A DNA stretch of 64,000 nucleotides from Megalopta genalis (lineage: Eukaryota > Arthropoda > Insecta > Hymenoptera > Halictidae). Under the pieces are notes generated by a model. That model saw only the letters and a list, made by a program, of their open reading frames with translations, did no database searches and was not told the DNA's origin. Shown one piece after another: positions 25,723-38,880 of the stretch. Each line of letters begins with the position of its first letter. Position 1 is the stretch's first letter. The DNA lies in contig NW_027477092.1 of NCBI RefSeq assembly GCF_051020955.1, forward strand, positions 35,788 to 99,787. Reading direction: 5' to 3'. A program made the position numbers and the translations under genes.

Positions 25723-28700
25723 AGGCTAATCAAACGAGTTAGCTTCAAAATCCACGCGATATACATGATTTAGCTTCAAATACTAGCGATATAAGTCATG
25801 TAGATTCAACTGCAGGCGAACCGAACGAGTTAGTTTCAAATCCATGCGATATAAGTGATATAGCTTCGAATACAGGCGAAACGAACGAGTTAGCTTCAAA
25901 TCCATGCGAAACACATGATTTAGCTTCAAATCAATGCGATGTAGAAGGTTTAGCTTCAAATCCATGCAAAACAAGTGATTTATCTTCCAATTAATGCGAA
26001 GTAGAAGGCTTAGCTTCAAATCCATGCGAATCAAATGGTTTAGCTTCAAATACTTGTGATATACGTTATTTAGATTTAACTGCATGCGCAACGAACGAGT
26101 TAGCTTCAAATCGATGCGAAACACATGATTTAGCTGCAAATCAATGCGATGAAGAAGATTTAGCTTCAAATCCATGCGAAACAAATGATATAGCTTCAAA
26201 CACATGGGGTGTAAGTGATATAGCTTCAAATGAAGACTAATCAATCTTGTTAGCTTCAAAATCCATGCGAAACAAATGATTTAGCATCAGATACTTCTGA
26301 TATAACTGATATAGCTTCAAATGCAGGGGAAACAAACGAGTTAGCATCAAACCCATGCAAAACACATGATTTAGCTGCAAGTCAATGCGATGTAGAAGGT
26401 TTAGCTTCAAACAATAAGAGGTAGAATGTTTAGCTTCAAACAAATAGAATGTAGAAGGTTTTGCTTCAAATCAATGCGATGTAGAAGGTTTAGCTTCAAA
26501 TCCATACGAAACACATGATTTACCTTCAAATCAATTCGATGGACAAGGCTTAGATTCAAATCCATGCGAAACAAATGATTTAGCTTCAAATCAATACGAT
26601 GTAGAAGGTTTAGCTTCAAATCCATGCGATACACAAGATTTAGCTTCAAATCAATGCGATGTAGTAGGTTCAGCTTCAAATCCATGCTATATACATGCTT
26701 TAGCTTCAAATCAATGCGATGTAGAAGGTTTAGCTTCAAATCCATGCGACACATATGAATTAGCTTCAAATACTTGCTATATAAGTGATATAGCTTGAAA
26801 AGCTGGAGGAACAAACGACGTTGCTTCAATTCCATGCGAAACACATGATTTAGCTTCAAATCAATGCTATGTAGAAGGTTTAGCTGCAAATCCATGCAAA
26901 ACAAATGGTTTAGCTACGAATACTTGTGATATACATTATTTAGCTACAACTGCATGCGAAACTAACGATTTAGCTTCAAATCCGTGCGAAACACACGATT
27001 TATCTTCAAATCAATGCGATGTAGAAGGTTTAGCTTCAAATCAACAAGAGGTAGATGGTTTAGCTTCAAATCAATAGAATATAGAAGGTTTAGCTTCTAA
27101 TAAATGCGAAGTAGAAGGTTAGATTCAAATCCATACGACACACATGATTTAGATTCAAATCAATTCGAAGGACAAGGCTTAGATTCAAATCCATGCGAAA
27201 CAAATGATTTAGCTTCAAATGACTGCGAAGTAGAAGGCTTGGCTTCAAATCCATGCAAAACAAATGGTTTAACTACAAATACTTGTGATAAACATTATTT
27301 AGCTACAACTGCATGCGAAACAAACGAGTTAACATCAAAACCATGCGATACACATGATTTAGCTTCAAATCAATGCGATGTAGAAGGTTTAGCTTCAAAA
27401 CAATAAGAGGTAGAAGGTTTAGCTTCAAATCAATAGAATGTAGTTGGTTTAGTTTTAAATCAATGCGATGTAGAAGGTTTAGCTTCAAATCCATTCGAAA
27501 CACAAGATTTAGCTTCAAATCAATTCGAAGGACAAGGCTTAGATTCAAATCCATGCGAAACACATGATTTAGCTGCAAATCAATGTGATGTAGAAGGTTT
27601 AGCTTCAAATCCATGCGATACACAAGATTTAGCTTCAAATCAATGCGATGTAGAAGGTTCAGCTTCAAATCCATGCGACACATATGATTTAGCTTCAAAT
27701 ACTTGCGATATAAGTGATATACCTTCAAAAGCTGGAGGAACAAACGAGGTGGCTTCAATTCCATGCGAAACACATGATTTAGCTTCAAATCAATGCGAAG
27801 TAGAAGGCGTAGCTTCAAATCAATGCAAAACAAATGGTTTAGCTACGAATACTTGTGATATACGTTATTTAGCTACAACTGCATGCGAAACTAACGATTT
27901 AGCTTCAAATCCATGCGAAACACACGATTTATCTTCAAATCAATGCGATGTAGAAGGTATAGATTCAAATCCATACGACACACATGATTTAGATTCAAAT
28001 CAATTCGAAGGACAAGGCTTAGATTCAAATCCATGCGAAACAAATGATTTAGCTTCAAATGAATGCGAAGTAGAAGGCTTGGTTCAAATCCATGCAAAAC
28101 AAATGGTTTAACTACAAATACTTGTGATAAACATTATTTAACTACAACTGCATGCGAAACAAACGAGTTAACATCAAATCCATGCGAAACACATGATTTA
28201 GCTGCAAATCAATGCGATGTAGAAGGTTTAGCTTCAAATCAACAAGAGGTAGATGGTTTAGCTTCAAATCAATAGAATATAGAAGGTTTAGCTTCAAATA
28301 AATGCGAAGTAGAAGGTATAGATTCAAATCCATACGACACACATGATTTAGATTCAAATCAATTCGAAGGACAAGGCTTAGATTCAAATCCATGCGAAAC
28401 AAATGATTTAGCTTCAAATGAATGCGAAGTAGAAGGCTTGGTTCAAATCCATGCAAAACAAATGGTTTAACTACAAATACTTGTGATAAACATTATTTAA
28501 CTACAACTGCATGCGAAACAAACGAGTTAACATCAAATCCATGCGATACATATGATTTAGCTTCAAATCAATGCGATGTAGAAGGTTTCGCTTCAAATCC
28601 ATGCCTTACACAAGATTTAGCTTCAAATCAATGCGATGTAGTAGGTTCAGCTTCAAATCCATGCGACACATATGATTAAGCTTCAAATACTTGCGATATA

Positions 28701-30017
28701 AGTGATATAGCTTCAAAAGCTGTAGGAACAAACGAGCTAGCTTCAATTCCATGCGAGACACATGATTTAGCTTCAAATCAACGCGATGTAGAAGGTTCAG
28801 CTTCAAATCCATACGAAACACATGATTTAGCTTCAAATCAATTCGAAGTACAATGCGTAGATTCAAATCCATGCGAAACAAATGATTTAGCTTCAAATGA
28901 ATGCGAAGTAGAAGGCTTAGCTTCAAATCCATGCAAAACAAATGGTTTAGCTACAAATGCTTGTGATATACATTATTTAGCTACAACTGCATGCGAAACA
29001 AACGAGTTAGATTCAAATCCACGCTATATACATGCTTTAGCTTCAAATCAATGCGATGTGGAAAGTTAAACTTCAAATCCATGCGATACACAAGATTTAG
29101 CTTCAAATCAATGCGATGTAGTAGGTTCAGCTTCAAAACCATGCGACACATATGATTTAGCTTCAAATACTTGCGATATAAGTGATATAGCTTCAAAAGC
29201 TGTAGGAACAAACGAGGTAGTTTCAATTCCATGCGAGACACATGATTTAGCTTCAAATCAATGCGATGTGGAAGGTTTAGCTTCAAATTCAAGCGTAACA
29301 CATGATTTAGCTTCAAATACTTGCGATATAAGTGATATAGCTTCGAACACAGGCGAAACGATCGAGTTAGCTTCAAATCCATGCGAAACACATGACTCAG
29401 CTGCAAATCAATTCAATGTAGAAGGTTTAGCTTCAAATCCATGAGAAACACATTATTTAGCTGCAAATCAGTGCGAAGTAGAAGGCTCGGGTTCAAATCA
29501 ATGCAATTCAAATGGTTCATCTTCAAATACTTGTGAAAGACATGATTTAGCTTCAACTGCATGCGATACACATGATTTAGCTTCAAATCAATGCGATGTA
29601 GAAGGTTTAGATTCAAATCCATGCAAAACACGTGATTTATCTTCCAATTAATGCGAAGTAAAAGGCTTATCTTCAAATCCATGCGAATCAAATGGTTTAG
29701 CCACAAATCCTTGTGATATACGTTATTTAGATGTAACTGCATGTTAAACGAACGAGTTAGCTTCAAATCCATGCGAAACACATGATTTAGCTTCAAATCA
29801 ACTCGAAGTACAAGGCTTAGATTCAAATCCATGCGAAACAAATGGTTTAGCTACAAATACTTGTGATATACGTAATTTAGATTTAACTGCATGCGCAACG
29901 AACGAGTTAGTTTCAAATCCATGCGAAACACATGATTTAGCTGCAAATCAATGCGATGTAGAAGGTTTAGCTTCAAATCCATGCGATACACAAGATTTAG
30001 CTTCAAATCAATGCGAT
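25723..30017. repeat. Mixed monomer region C with segments of families A, D and E
   Basis: No unit repeats across this stretch as a whole. Positions 26,240-26,440 contain unusual monomers (ATACTTCTGATATAACTG; GCAAGTCAATGC). Positions 27,000-28,500 hold related blocks with AACAAGAGG or AATAGAATATAG Q monomers. Positions 28,480-29,850 run parallel to 50,260-51,600 and 56,800-58,140 of family E, including the GTTAAACGAACGAG monomer near 29,745. I see nothing other than satellite monomers here. Confidence 0.8.
28063..28780. repeat. 359-bp tandem duplication
   Basis: The GGCTTGGTTCAAATCC junction, with one base missing from the usual GGCTTCAAATCC context, occurs near 28,080 and 28,440, 359 bp apart (twelve monomers minus one base). 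The following P2-T-A monomers (GATAAACATTATTTAAC) match. The second copy diverges after about 28,540. A shared unusual 1-base deletion supports direct duplication. Confidence 0.75.
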
Positions 30018-33000
30018 GTAGAAGGTTCAGCTTCAAATCCATGCGACACATATGATTTAGCTTCAAATCAATGCGAAGTAGAAGGAATAGCTTCAAATCC
30101 ATGCAAAACAAATGGTTTAGCTACGAATACTTGTGATATACATTATTTAGCTACAACTGCATGCGAAACTAACGAGTTAGCTTCAAATCCATGCGCGACA
30201 CATGATTTAAATTCTAATCAATGCGATGTAGAAGGTTTAGCTTCAAATCCACGCGAAACAAATGATTTAGTTTCAAACACTTGGGGTATAAGTGATATGG
30301 CTTCAAATGCAGACTAATCAAACGAGTTAGCTTCAAAATCCACGCGATACACATGATTTAGCTGCAAATCAATGTGATGTGAAAGGTTTAGCTTCAAATC
30401 CATGCGATACACAAGATTTAGCTTCAAATAAATGCGATGTAGAAGGTTTAGCTTCAAATCCACGCGAAACAAATGAGTTAGTTTCAAACACTTGGGGTAT
30501 AAGTGATATAGCTTCAAATGCAGACTAATCAAACGAGTTAGCTTCAAAATCCACGCGATACACATGATTTAGCTTCAATTACTTGCGATATAAGTGATGT
30601 AGGTTCAACTGCAGGCGAAACGAACGAGTTAGCTTCAAACCCATGCGAAACACATAATTTAGCTGCAAATCAGTGTGATGTGAAAGGTTTAGCTTCAAAT
30701 CCATGCGATACACAAGATTTAGCTTCAAATAAATGCGATGTAGAAGGTTTAGCTTCAAATCCACGCGAAACAAATGAGTTAGTTTCAAACACTTGGGGTA
30801 TAAGTGATATAGCTTCAAATGCAGACTAATCAAACGAGTTAGCTTCAAAATCCACGCGATACACATGATTTAGCTTCAACTACTTGCGATATAAGTGATG
30901 TAGGTTCAACTGCAGGCGAAACGAACGAGTTAGCTTCAAATCCATGCGAAACACATGAGTCAGCTGCAAATCAATTCAATGTAGAAGGTTTAGCTTCAAA
31001 TCCATGAGAAACACATTATTTAGCTGCAAATCAGTGCGAAGTAGTAGGCTCGGGTTCAAATCAATGCAATTCAAATGGTTCATATTCAAATACTTGTGAA
31101 AGACATGACTTAGCTTCAACTGCATGCGAAACACATGATTTAGCTTCAAATCAATGCGATGTAGAAGGTTTAGCTTCGAATCCATGCAAAACACGTGATT
31201 TATCTTCCAATTAATGCGAAGTAGAAAGCTTATCTTCAAATCCATGCGAATCAAATGGTGTAGCTTCAAATACTTGTGATATACGTTATTTAGATTTAAC
31301 TGCATGCGCAACGAACGAGTTAGCTTCAAATCCATGCGCGACACATGATTTAGCTTCTAATCAATGCGATGTAGAAGGTTTAGCTTCAAATCCACGCGAA
31401 ACAAATGATTTAGCTTCAAACACTTGGGGTATAAGTGATATAGCTTCAAATGCAGACTAATCAAACGAGTTAGCTTCAAAATCCACACGATACACATGAT
31501 TTAGCTTCAAACACTTGCGATATAAGTGATGTAGATTCAACTGCAGGCTAAACGAACGAGTTAGCTTCAAATCCATGCGAAACACATGATTTAGCTGCAA
31601 ATCAATGTGATGTAGAAGGTTTAGCTTCAAATCCATGCGATACACAAGATTTAGCTTCAAATCAATGCGATGTAGAAGGTTCAGCTTCAAAACCATGCGA
31701 CACATATGATTTATCTTCAAATACTTGCGATATAAGTGATATAGCTTCAAAAGCTGGAGGAACAAACGAGGTAGCTTCAATTCGATGCGAAACAAATGAT
31801 TTAGCTTCAAATCAATGCGAAGTAGAAGGCGTAGCTCCAAATCCATGCGAAACAAATGGTTTAGCTACAAATACTTGTGATATACATTACTTAGCTACAA
31901 GTGCATGCGAAACTAACGAGTTAGCTTCAAATCCATGCGAAACACACGATTTATCTTCAAATCAATGCGATGTAGAAGGTTTAGCTTCAAATCAATAAGA
32001 GGTAGAAGGTTTAGCTTCAAATCAATAGAATATAGTAGGTTTAGCTTCAAATCAATGCGATGTAGAAGGTTTAGCATCAAATCCATACGAAACACATGAT
32101 TTAGCTGCAAATCAATTCGAAGGACAATGCATAGATTCAAATCCATGCGAAACAAATGATTTAGCTTCAAATGAATGCGAAGTAGAAGGCTTAGCTTCAA
32201 ATCCATGCGATGTAGAAGGTTTAGGTTCATATCAATAAGAGGTAGAAGGTTTAGCTTCAAATCAATAGAATATAGTAGGTTTAGCTTCAAATCAATAGAA
32301 TATAGTAGGTTTAGCTTCAAATCAATGCGATGTAGAAGGTTTAGCTTCAAATCCATACGAAGCAAATGATTTAGCTTCAAATGAATGCGAAGTAGAAGGC
32401 TTAGCTTCAAATCCATGCAAAACAAATGGTTTAGCTACAAATACTTGTGATATACATCATTTAGCTACAACTGCATGCGAAACGAACGAGTTAGCTTCAA
32501 ATCCATGCGATTCACATGATTTAGCTTCAAATCAATGCGATGTAGAAGGTTTAGCTTCAAATCCATGCGATACACAAGATTTAGCTTCAAATCAATGCGA
32601 TGTAGTAGGTTCAGCTTCAAATCCATGCGACACATATGATTTAGCTTCAAATACTTGCGATATAAGTGATATAGCTTCAAAAGCTGCAGGAACAATCGAG
32701 GTAGTTTCAATTCCATGCGAGACACATGATTTAGCTTCAAATCAATGCGATGTAGAAGGTTTAGCTTCAAATTCAAGCGTAACACATGATTTAGCTTCAA
32801 ATACTTGCGATATAAGTGATATAGCTTCGAATACAGGAGAAACGAACGAGTTAGCTTCAAATCCATGCGAAACACATGAGTCAGCTGCAAATCAATTCAA
32901 TGTAGAAGGTATAGCTTCAAATCCATGAGAAACACATTATTTAGCTGCAAATCAGTGCGAAGTAGTAGGCTCGGGTTCAAATCAATGCAATTCAAATGGT

Positions 33001-33532
33001 TCATATTCAAATACTTGTGAAAGACATGACTTAGCTTCAACTGCATGCGAAACACATGATTTAGATTCAAATCAATGCGATGTAGAAGGTTTAGCTTCGA
33101 ATCCATGCAAAACACGTGATTTATCTTCCAATTAATGCGAAGTAGAAAGCTTATCTTCAAATCCATGCGAATCAAATGGTGTAGCTTCAAATACTTGTGA
33201 TATACGTTATTTAGATTTAACTGCATGCGCAACGAACGAGTTAGCTTCAAATCCATGCGCGACACATGATTTAGCTTCTAATCAATGCGATGTAGAAGGT
33301 TTAGCTTCAAATCCACGCGAAACAAATGATTTAGCTTCAAACACTTGGGGTATAAGTGATATAGCTTCAAATGCAGACTAATCAAACGAGTTAGCTTCAA
33401 AATCCACACGATACACATGATTTAGCTTCAAACACTTGCGATATAAGTGATGTAGATTCAACTGCAGGCTAAACGAACGAGTTAGCTTCAAATCCATGCG
33501 AAACACATGATTTAGCTGCAAATCAATGTGAT
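30018..33532. repeat. Family D higher-order repeat, copy D1 (3,515 bp)
   Basis: At least eight landmarks in D1 recur exactly 3,515 bp downstream in D2 (for example 30,314/33,829, 31,457/34,972 and 32,465/35,980), and translations of the matching segments are identical. The left edge is near 30,018, where TGCGATG in D1 is replaced by TGTGATG at 33,533. Inside D1 the segment from ~30,976 recurs at ~32,897 (1,921 bp apart), so the unit is itself partly duplicated. Confidence 0.92.
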
Positions 33533-36500
33533 GTAGAAGGTTCAGCTTCAAATCCATGCGACACATATGATTTAGCTTCAAATCAATGCGAAGTAGAAGG
33601 AATAGCTTCAAATCCATGCAAAACAAATGGTTTAGCTACGAATACTTGTGATATACATTATTTAGCTACAACTGCATGCGAAACTAACGAGTTAGCTTCA
33701 AATCCATGCGCGACACATGATTTAAATTCTAATCAATGCGATGTAGAAGGTTTAGCTTCAAATCCACGCGAAACAAATGATTTAGTTTCAAACACTTGGG
33801 GTATAAGTGATATGGCTTCAAATGCAGACTAATCAAACGAGTTAGCTTCAAAATCCACGCGATACACATGATTTAGCTGCAAATCAATGTGATGTGAAAG
33901 GTTTAGCTTCAAATCCATGCGATACACAAGATTTAGCTTCAAATAAATGCGATGTAGAAGGTTTAGCTTCAAATCCACGCGAAACAAATGAGTTAGTTTC
34001 AAACACTTGGGGTATAAGTGATATAGCTTCAAATGCAGACTAATCAAACGAGTTAGCTTCAAAATCCACGCGATACACATGATTTAGCTTCAATTACTTG
34101 CGATATAAGTGATGTAGGTTCAACTGCAGGCGAAACGAACGAGTTAGCTTCAAACCCATGCGAAACACATAATTTAGCTGCAAATCAGTGTGATGTGAAA
34201 GGTTTAGCTTCAAATCCATGCGATACACAAGATTTAGCTTCAAATAAATGCGATGTAGAAGGTTTAGCTTCAAATCCACGCGAAACAAATGAGTTAGTTT
34301 CAAACACTTGGGGTATAAGTGATATAGCTTCAAATGCAGACTAATCAAACGAGTTAGCTTCAAAATCCACGCGATACACATGATTTAGCTTCAACTACTT
34401 GCGATATAAGTGATGTAGGTTCAACTGCAGGCGAAACGAACGAGTTAGCTTCAAATCCATGCGAAACACATGAGTCAGCTGCAAATCAATTCAATGTAGA
34501 AGGTTTAGCTTCAAATCCATGAGAAACACATTATTTAGCTGCAAATCAGTGCGAAGTAGTAGGCTCGGGTTCAAATCAATGCAATTCAAATGGTTCATAT
34601 TCAAATACTTGTGAAAGACATGACTTAGCTTCAACTGCATGCGAAACACATGATTTAGCTTCAAATCAATGCGATGTAGAAGGTTTAGCTTCGAATCCAT
34701 GCAAAACACGTGATTTATCTTCCAATTAATGCGAAGTAGAAAGCTTATCTTCAAATCCATGCGAATCAAATGGTGTAGCTTCAAATACTTGTGATATACG
34801 TTATTTAGATTTAACTGCATGCGCAACGAACGAGTTAGCTTCAAATCCATGCGCGACACATGATTTAGCTTCTAATCAATGCGATGTAGAAGGTTTAGCT
34901 TCAAATCCACGCGAAACAAATGATTTAGCTTCAAACACTTGGGGTATAAGTGATATAGCTTCAAATGCAGACTAATCAAACGAGTTAGCTTCAAAATCCA
35001 CACGATACACATGATTTAGCTTCAAACACTTGCGATATAAGTGATGTAGATTCAACTGCAGGCTAAACGAACGAGTTAGCTTCAAATCCATGCGAAACAC
35101 ATGATTTAGCTGCAAATCAATGTGATGTAGAAGGTTTAGCTTCAAATCCATGCGATACACAAGATTTAGCTTCAAATCAATGCGATGTAGAAGGTTCAGC
35201 TTCAAAACCATGCGACACATATGATTTATCTTCAAATACTTGCGATATAAGTGATATAGCTTCAAAAGCTGGAGGAACAAACGAGGTAGCTTCAATTCGA
35301 TGCGAAACAAATGATTTAGCTTCAAATCAATGCGAAGTAGAAGGCGTAGCTCCAAATCCATGCGAAACAAATGGTTTAGCTACAAATACTTGTGATATAC
35401 ATTACTTAGCTACAAGTGCATGCGAAACTAACGAGTTAGCTTCAAATCCATGCGAAACACACGATTTATCTTCAAATCAATGCGATGTAGAAGGTTTAGC
35501 TTCAAATCAATAAGAGGTAGAAGGTTTAGCTTCAAATCAATAGAATATAGTAGGTTTAGCTTCAAATCAATGCGATGTAGAAGGTTTAGCATCAAATCCA
35601 TACGAAACACATGATTTAGCTGCAAATCAATTCGAAGGACAATGCATAGATTCAAATCCATGCGAAACAAATGATTTAGCTTCAAATGAATGCGAAGTAG
35701 AAGGCTTAGCTTCAAATCCATGCGATGTAGAAGGTTTAGGTTCATATCAATAAGAGGTAGAAGGTTTAGCTTCAAATCAATAGAATATAGTAGGTTTAGC
35801 TTCAAATCAATAGAATATAGTAGGTTTAGCTTCAAATCAATGCGATGTAGAAGGTTTAGCTTCAAATCCATACGAAGCAAATGATTTAGCTTCAAATGAA
35901 TGCGAAGTAGAAGGCTTAGCTTCAAATCCATGCAAAACAAATGGTTTAGCTACAAATACTTGTGATATACATCATTTAGCTACAACTGCATGCGAAACGA
36001 ACGAGTTAGCTTCAAATCCATGCGATTCACATGATTTAGCTTCAAATCAATGCGATGTAGAAGGTTTAGCTTCAAATCCATGCGATACACAAGATTTAGC
36101 TTCAAATCAATGCGATGTAGTAGGTTCAGCTTCAAATCCATGCGACACATATGATTTAGCTTCAAATACTTGCGATATAAGTGATATAGCTTCAAAAGCT
36201 GCAGGAACAATCGAGGTAGTTTCAATTCCATGCGAGACACATGATTTAGCTTCAAATCAATGCGATGTAGAAGGTTTAGCTTCAAATTCAAGCGTAACAC
36301 ATGATTTAGCTTCAAATACTTGCGATATAAGTGATATAGCTTCGAATACAGGAGAAACGAACGAGTTAGCTTCAAATCCATGCGAAACACATGAGTCAGC
36401 TGCAAATCAATTCAATGTAGAAGGTATAGCTTCAAATCCATGAGAAACACATTATTTAGCTGCAAATCAGTGCGAAGTAGTAGGCTCGGGTTCAAATCAA

Positions 36501-37047
36501 TGCAATTCAAATGGTTCATATTCAAATACTTGTGAAAGACATGACTTAGCTTCAACTGCATGCGAAACACATGATTTAGATTCAAATCAATGCGATGTAG
36601 AAGGTTTAGCTTCGAATCCATGCAAAACACGTGATTTATCTTCCAATTAATGCGAAGTAGAAAGCTTATCTTCAAATCCATGCGAATCAAATGGTGTAGC
36701 TTCAAATACTTGTGATATACGTTATTTAGATTTAACTGCATGCGCAACGAACGAGTTAGCTTCAAATCCATGCGCGACACATGATTTAGCTTCTAATCAA
36801 TGCGATGTAGAAGGTTTAGCTTCAAATCCACGCGAAACAAATGATTTAGCTTCAAACACTTGGGGTATAAGTGATATAGCTTCAAATGCAGACTAATCAA
36901 ACGAGTTAGCTTCAAAATCCACACGATACACATGATTTAGCTTCAAACACTTGCGATATAAGTGATGTAGATTCAACTGCAGGCTAAACGAACGAGTTAG
37001 CTTCAAATCCATGCGAAACACATGATTTAGCTGCAAATCAATGTGAT
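33533..37047. repeat. Family D higher-order repeat, copy D2 (3,515 bp)
   Basis: Near-identical tandem copy of D1. Its right edge near 37,047 is where the sequence stops matching the D1/D2 junction (GGTTCAGC at 33,541) and instead continues as at 31,612 (GGTTTAGC). The unit length is 117 monomers plus 5 bp, not a multiple of 3, so a forward reading frame could not persist across copies. Confidence 0.92.
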
Positions 37048-37680
37048 GTAGAAGGTTTAGCTTCAAATCCATGCGATACACAAGATTTAGCTTCAAATCA
37101 ATGCGATGTAGAAGGTTCAGCTTCAAAACCATGCGACACATATGATTTATCTTCAAATACTTGCGATATAAGTGATATAGCTTCAAAAGCTGGAGGAACA
37201 AACGAGGTAGCTTCAATTCGATGCGAAACAAATGATTTAGCTTCAAATCAATGCGAAGTAAAAGGCGTAGCTCCAAATCCATGCGAAACAAATGGTTTAG
37301 CTACAAATACTTGTGATATACATTACTTAGCTACAACTGCATGCGAAACTAACGAGTTAGCTTCAAATCCATGCGAAACACACGATTTATCTTCAAATCA
37401 ATGCGATGTAGAAGGTTTAGCTTCAAATCAATAAGAGGTAGAAGGTTTAGCTTCAAATCAATAGAATATAGTAGGTTTAGCTTCAAATCAATGCGATGTA
37501 GAAGGTTTAGCATCAAATCCATACGAAACACATGATTTAGCTGCAAATCAATTCGAAGGACAATGCATAGATTCAAATCCATGCGAAACAAATGATTTAG
37601 CTTCAAATGAATGCGAAGTAGAAGGCTTAGCTTCAAATCCATGCAAAACAAATGGTTTAGCTACAAATACTTGTGATATA
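37048..37680. repeat. Family D, truncated third copy
   Basis: It continues from D2 as a match to 31,612-32,460 at an offset of 5,436 bp. It differs by a few substitutions (AAAGGCG near 37,261, ACAACTGC near 37,335) and lacks about 210 bp (seven monomers) that D1 holds near 32,190-32,400. After ~37,680 the similarity ends. Confidence 0.82.
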
Positions 37681-38220
37681 CATTATTTAGCTACAACTGC
37701 ATGTGAAACAAAGGAGTTAACTTCAAATCCATGCGGTACACATGATTTAGCTTCAAATCAATACGATGTAGAATGTTTAGCTTCAAATCCGCGCGAAACA
37801 AACGATTTAGCTTCAGATACTTGCGATATAAGTGATATAGCTTCAAATGCAGGCGAAACGAACGAGTTAGCTTCAAATCCATGCGAAACACCTTGTTTCT
37901 CTTCAAATCAATGCGAAACACGTGATTTAGCTTCAAATTCATGCGAAACGCATGGTTTAGCTTGATATTCATGCGAAACAAATGGTGCTGCTTCAAATAC
38001 TTGTGATATACATAATTTAGCTTCAACAGCTTGCGAAACAAAGGAGTTAGCTTTAAATCCAAATCAAACACATCAGTTAATTACAAATCTATGAGAAGTA
38101 GAAGGCTTAGCTCAAAATAAATGCGAAACAAATAGTTTAGCTTCTAATACTTGTGATATACATGATTTAGCTTCAACTGCATGCCAAACAAACGAGTTAG
38201 CTTCAAATCCATGCGAAACA
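37680..38220. repeat. Diverged low-copy monomer island
   Basis: The monomer phase and core are kept, but the tails carry many variants I do not see elsewhere in the window (CTTGTTTCTCTTC, GCATGGTTTAGCTTGATATTC, AAATCAAACACATCAG, GCTCAAAATAAATGC). No gene or mobile element is visible. It looks like older monomers that escaped recent homogenisation. Confidence 0.75.
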
Positions 38221-38880
38221 CACGATTTATCATCTAATCAATGCGATGTATAAGGTTTAGCTTCAAATCAATAAGAGGTAGATGATTTAGCTTCAAATCA
38301 ATAGAATATAGAAGGTTTAGCTTCAAATAAATGCGAAGTAGAAGGTTTAGCTTCAAATCCATACGACACACATGATTTAGATTCAAATCAATTCGAAGGA
38401 CAAGGCTTAGATTCAAATCCATGCGATACAAATGATTTAGCTTCAAATGAATGCGAAGTAGAAGGCTTGGCTTCAAATTCATGCAAAACAAATGGTTTAA
38501 CTACAAATACTTGTGATAAACATTATTTAGCTACAACTGCATGCGAAACAAACGATTTATCATCTAATCAACGCGATGTATAAGGTTTAGCTTCAAATCA
38601 ATAAGAGGTAGATGGTTTAGCTTCAAATCAATAGAATATAGAAGGTTTAGCTTCAAATAAATGCGAAGTAGAAGGTTTAGCTTCAAATCCATACGACACA
38701 CATGATTTAGATTCAAATCAATTCGAAGGACAAGGCTTAGATTCAAATCCATGCGATACAAATGATTTAGCTTCAAATCAATGCGATGTAGAAGGTTTCG
38801 CATCAAATCCATGCCATACACAAGATTTAGCTTCAAATCAATGCGATGTAGTAGGTTCAGCTTCAAATCCATGCGACACA
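38221..38880. repeat. 330-bp tandem duplication (eleven monomers)
   Basis: CGATTTATCATCTAATCA occurs at ~38,223 and again at ~38,553. In both places it is followed by the GTATAAGG variant monomer and by AATAAGAGG and AATAGAATATAG Q monomers. The copies diverge after about 38,770. Confidence 0.8.

Noticed and set aside
25723..30017. Insertion of a transposable element in the mixed region
   Set aside because: Every 30 bases can be aligned to the satellite core. I found no target-site duplications, terminal repeats or transposase-like frame.
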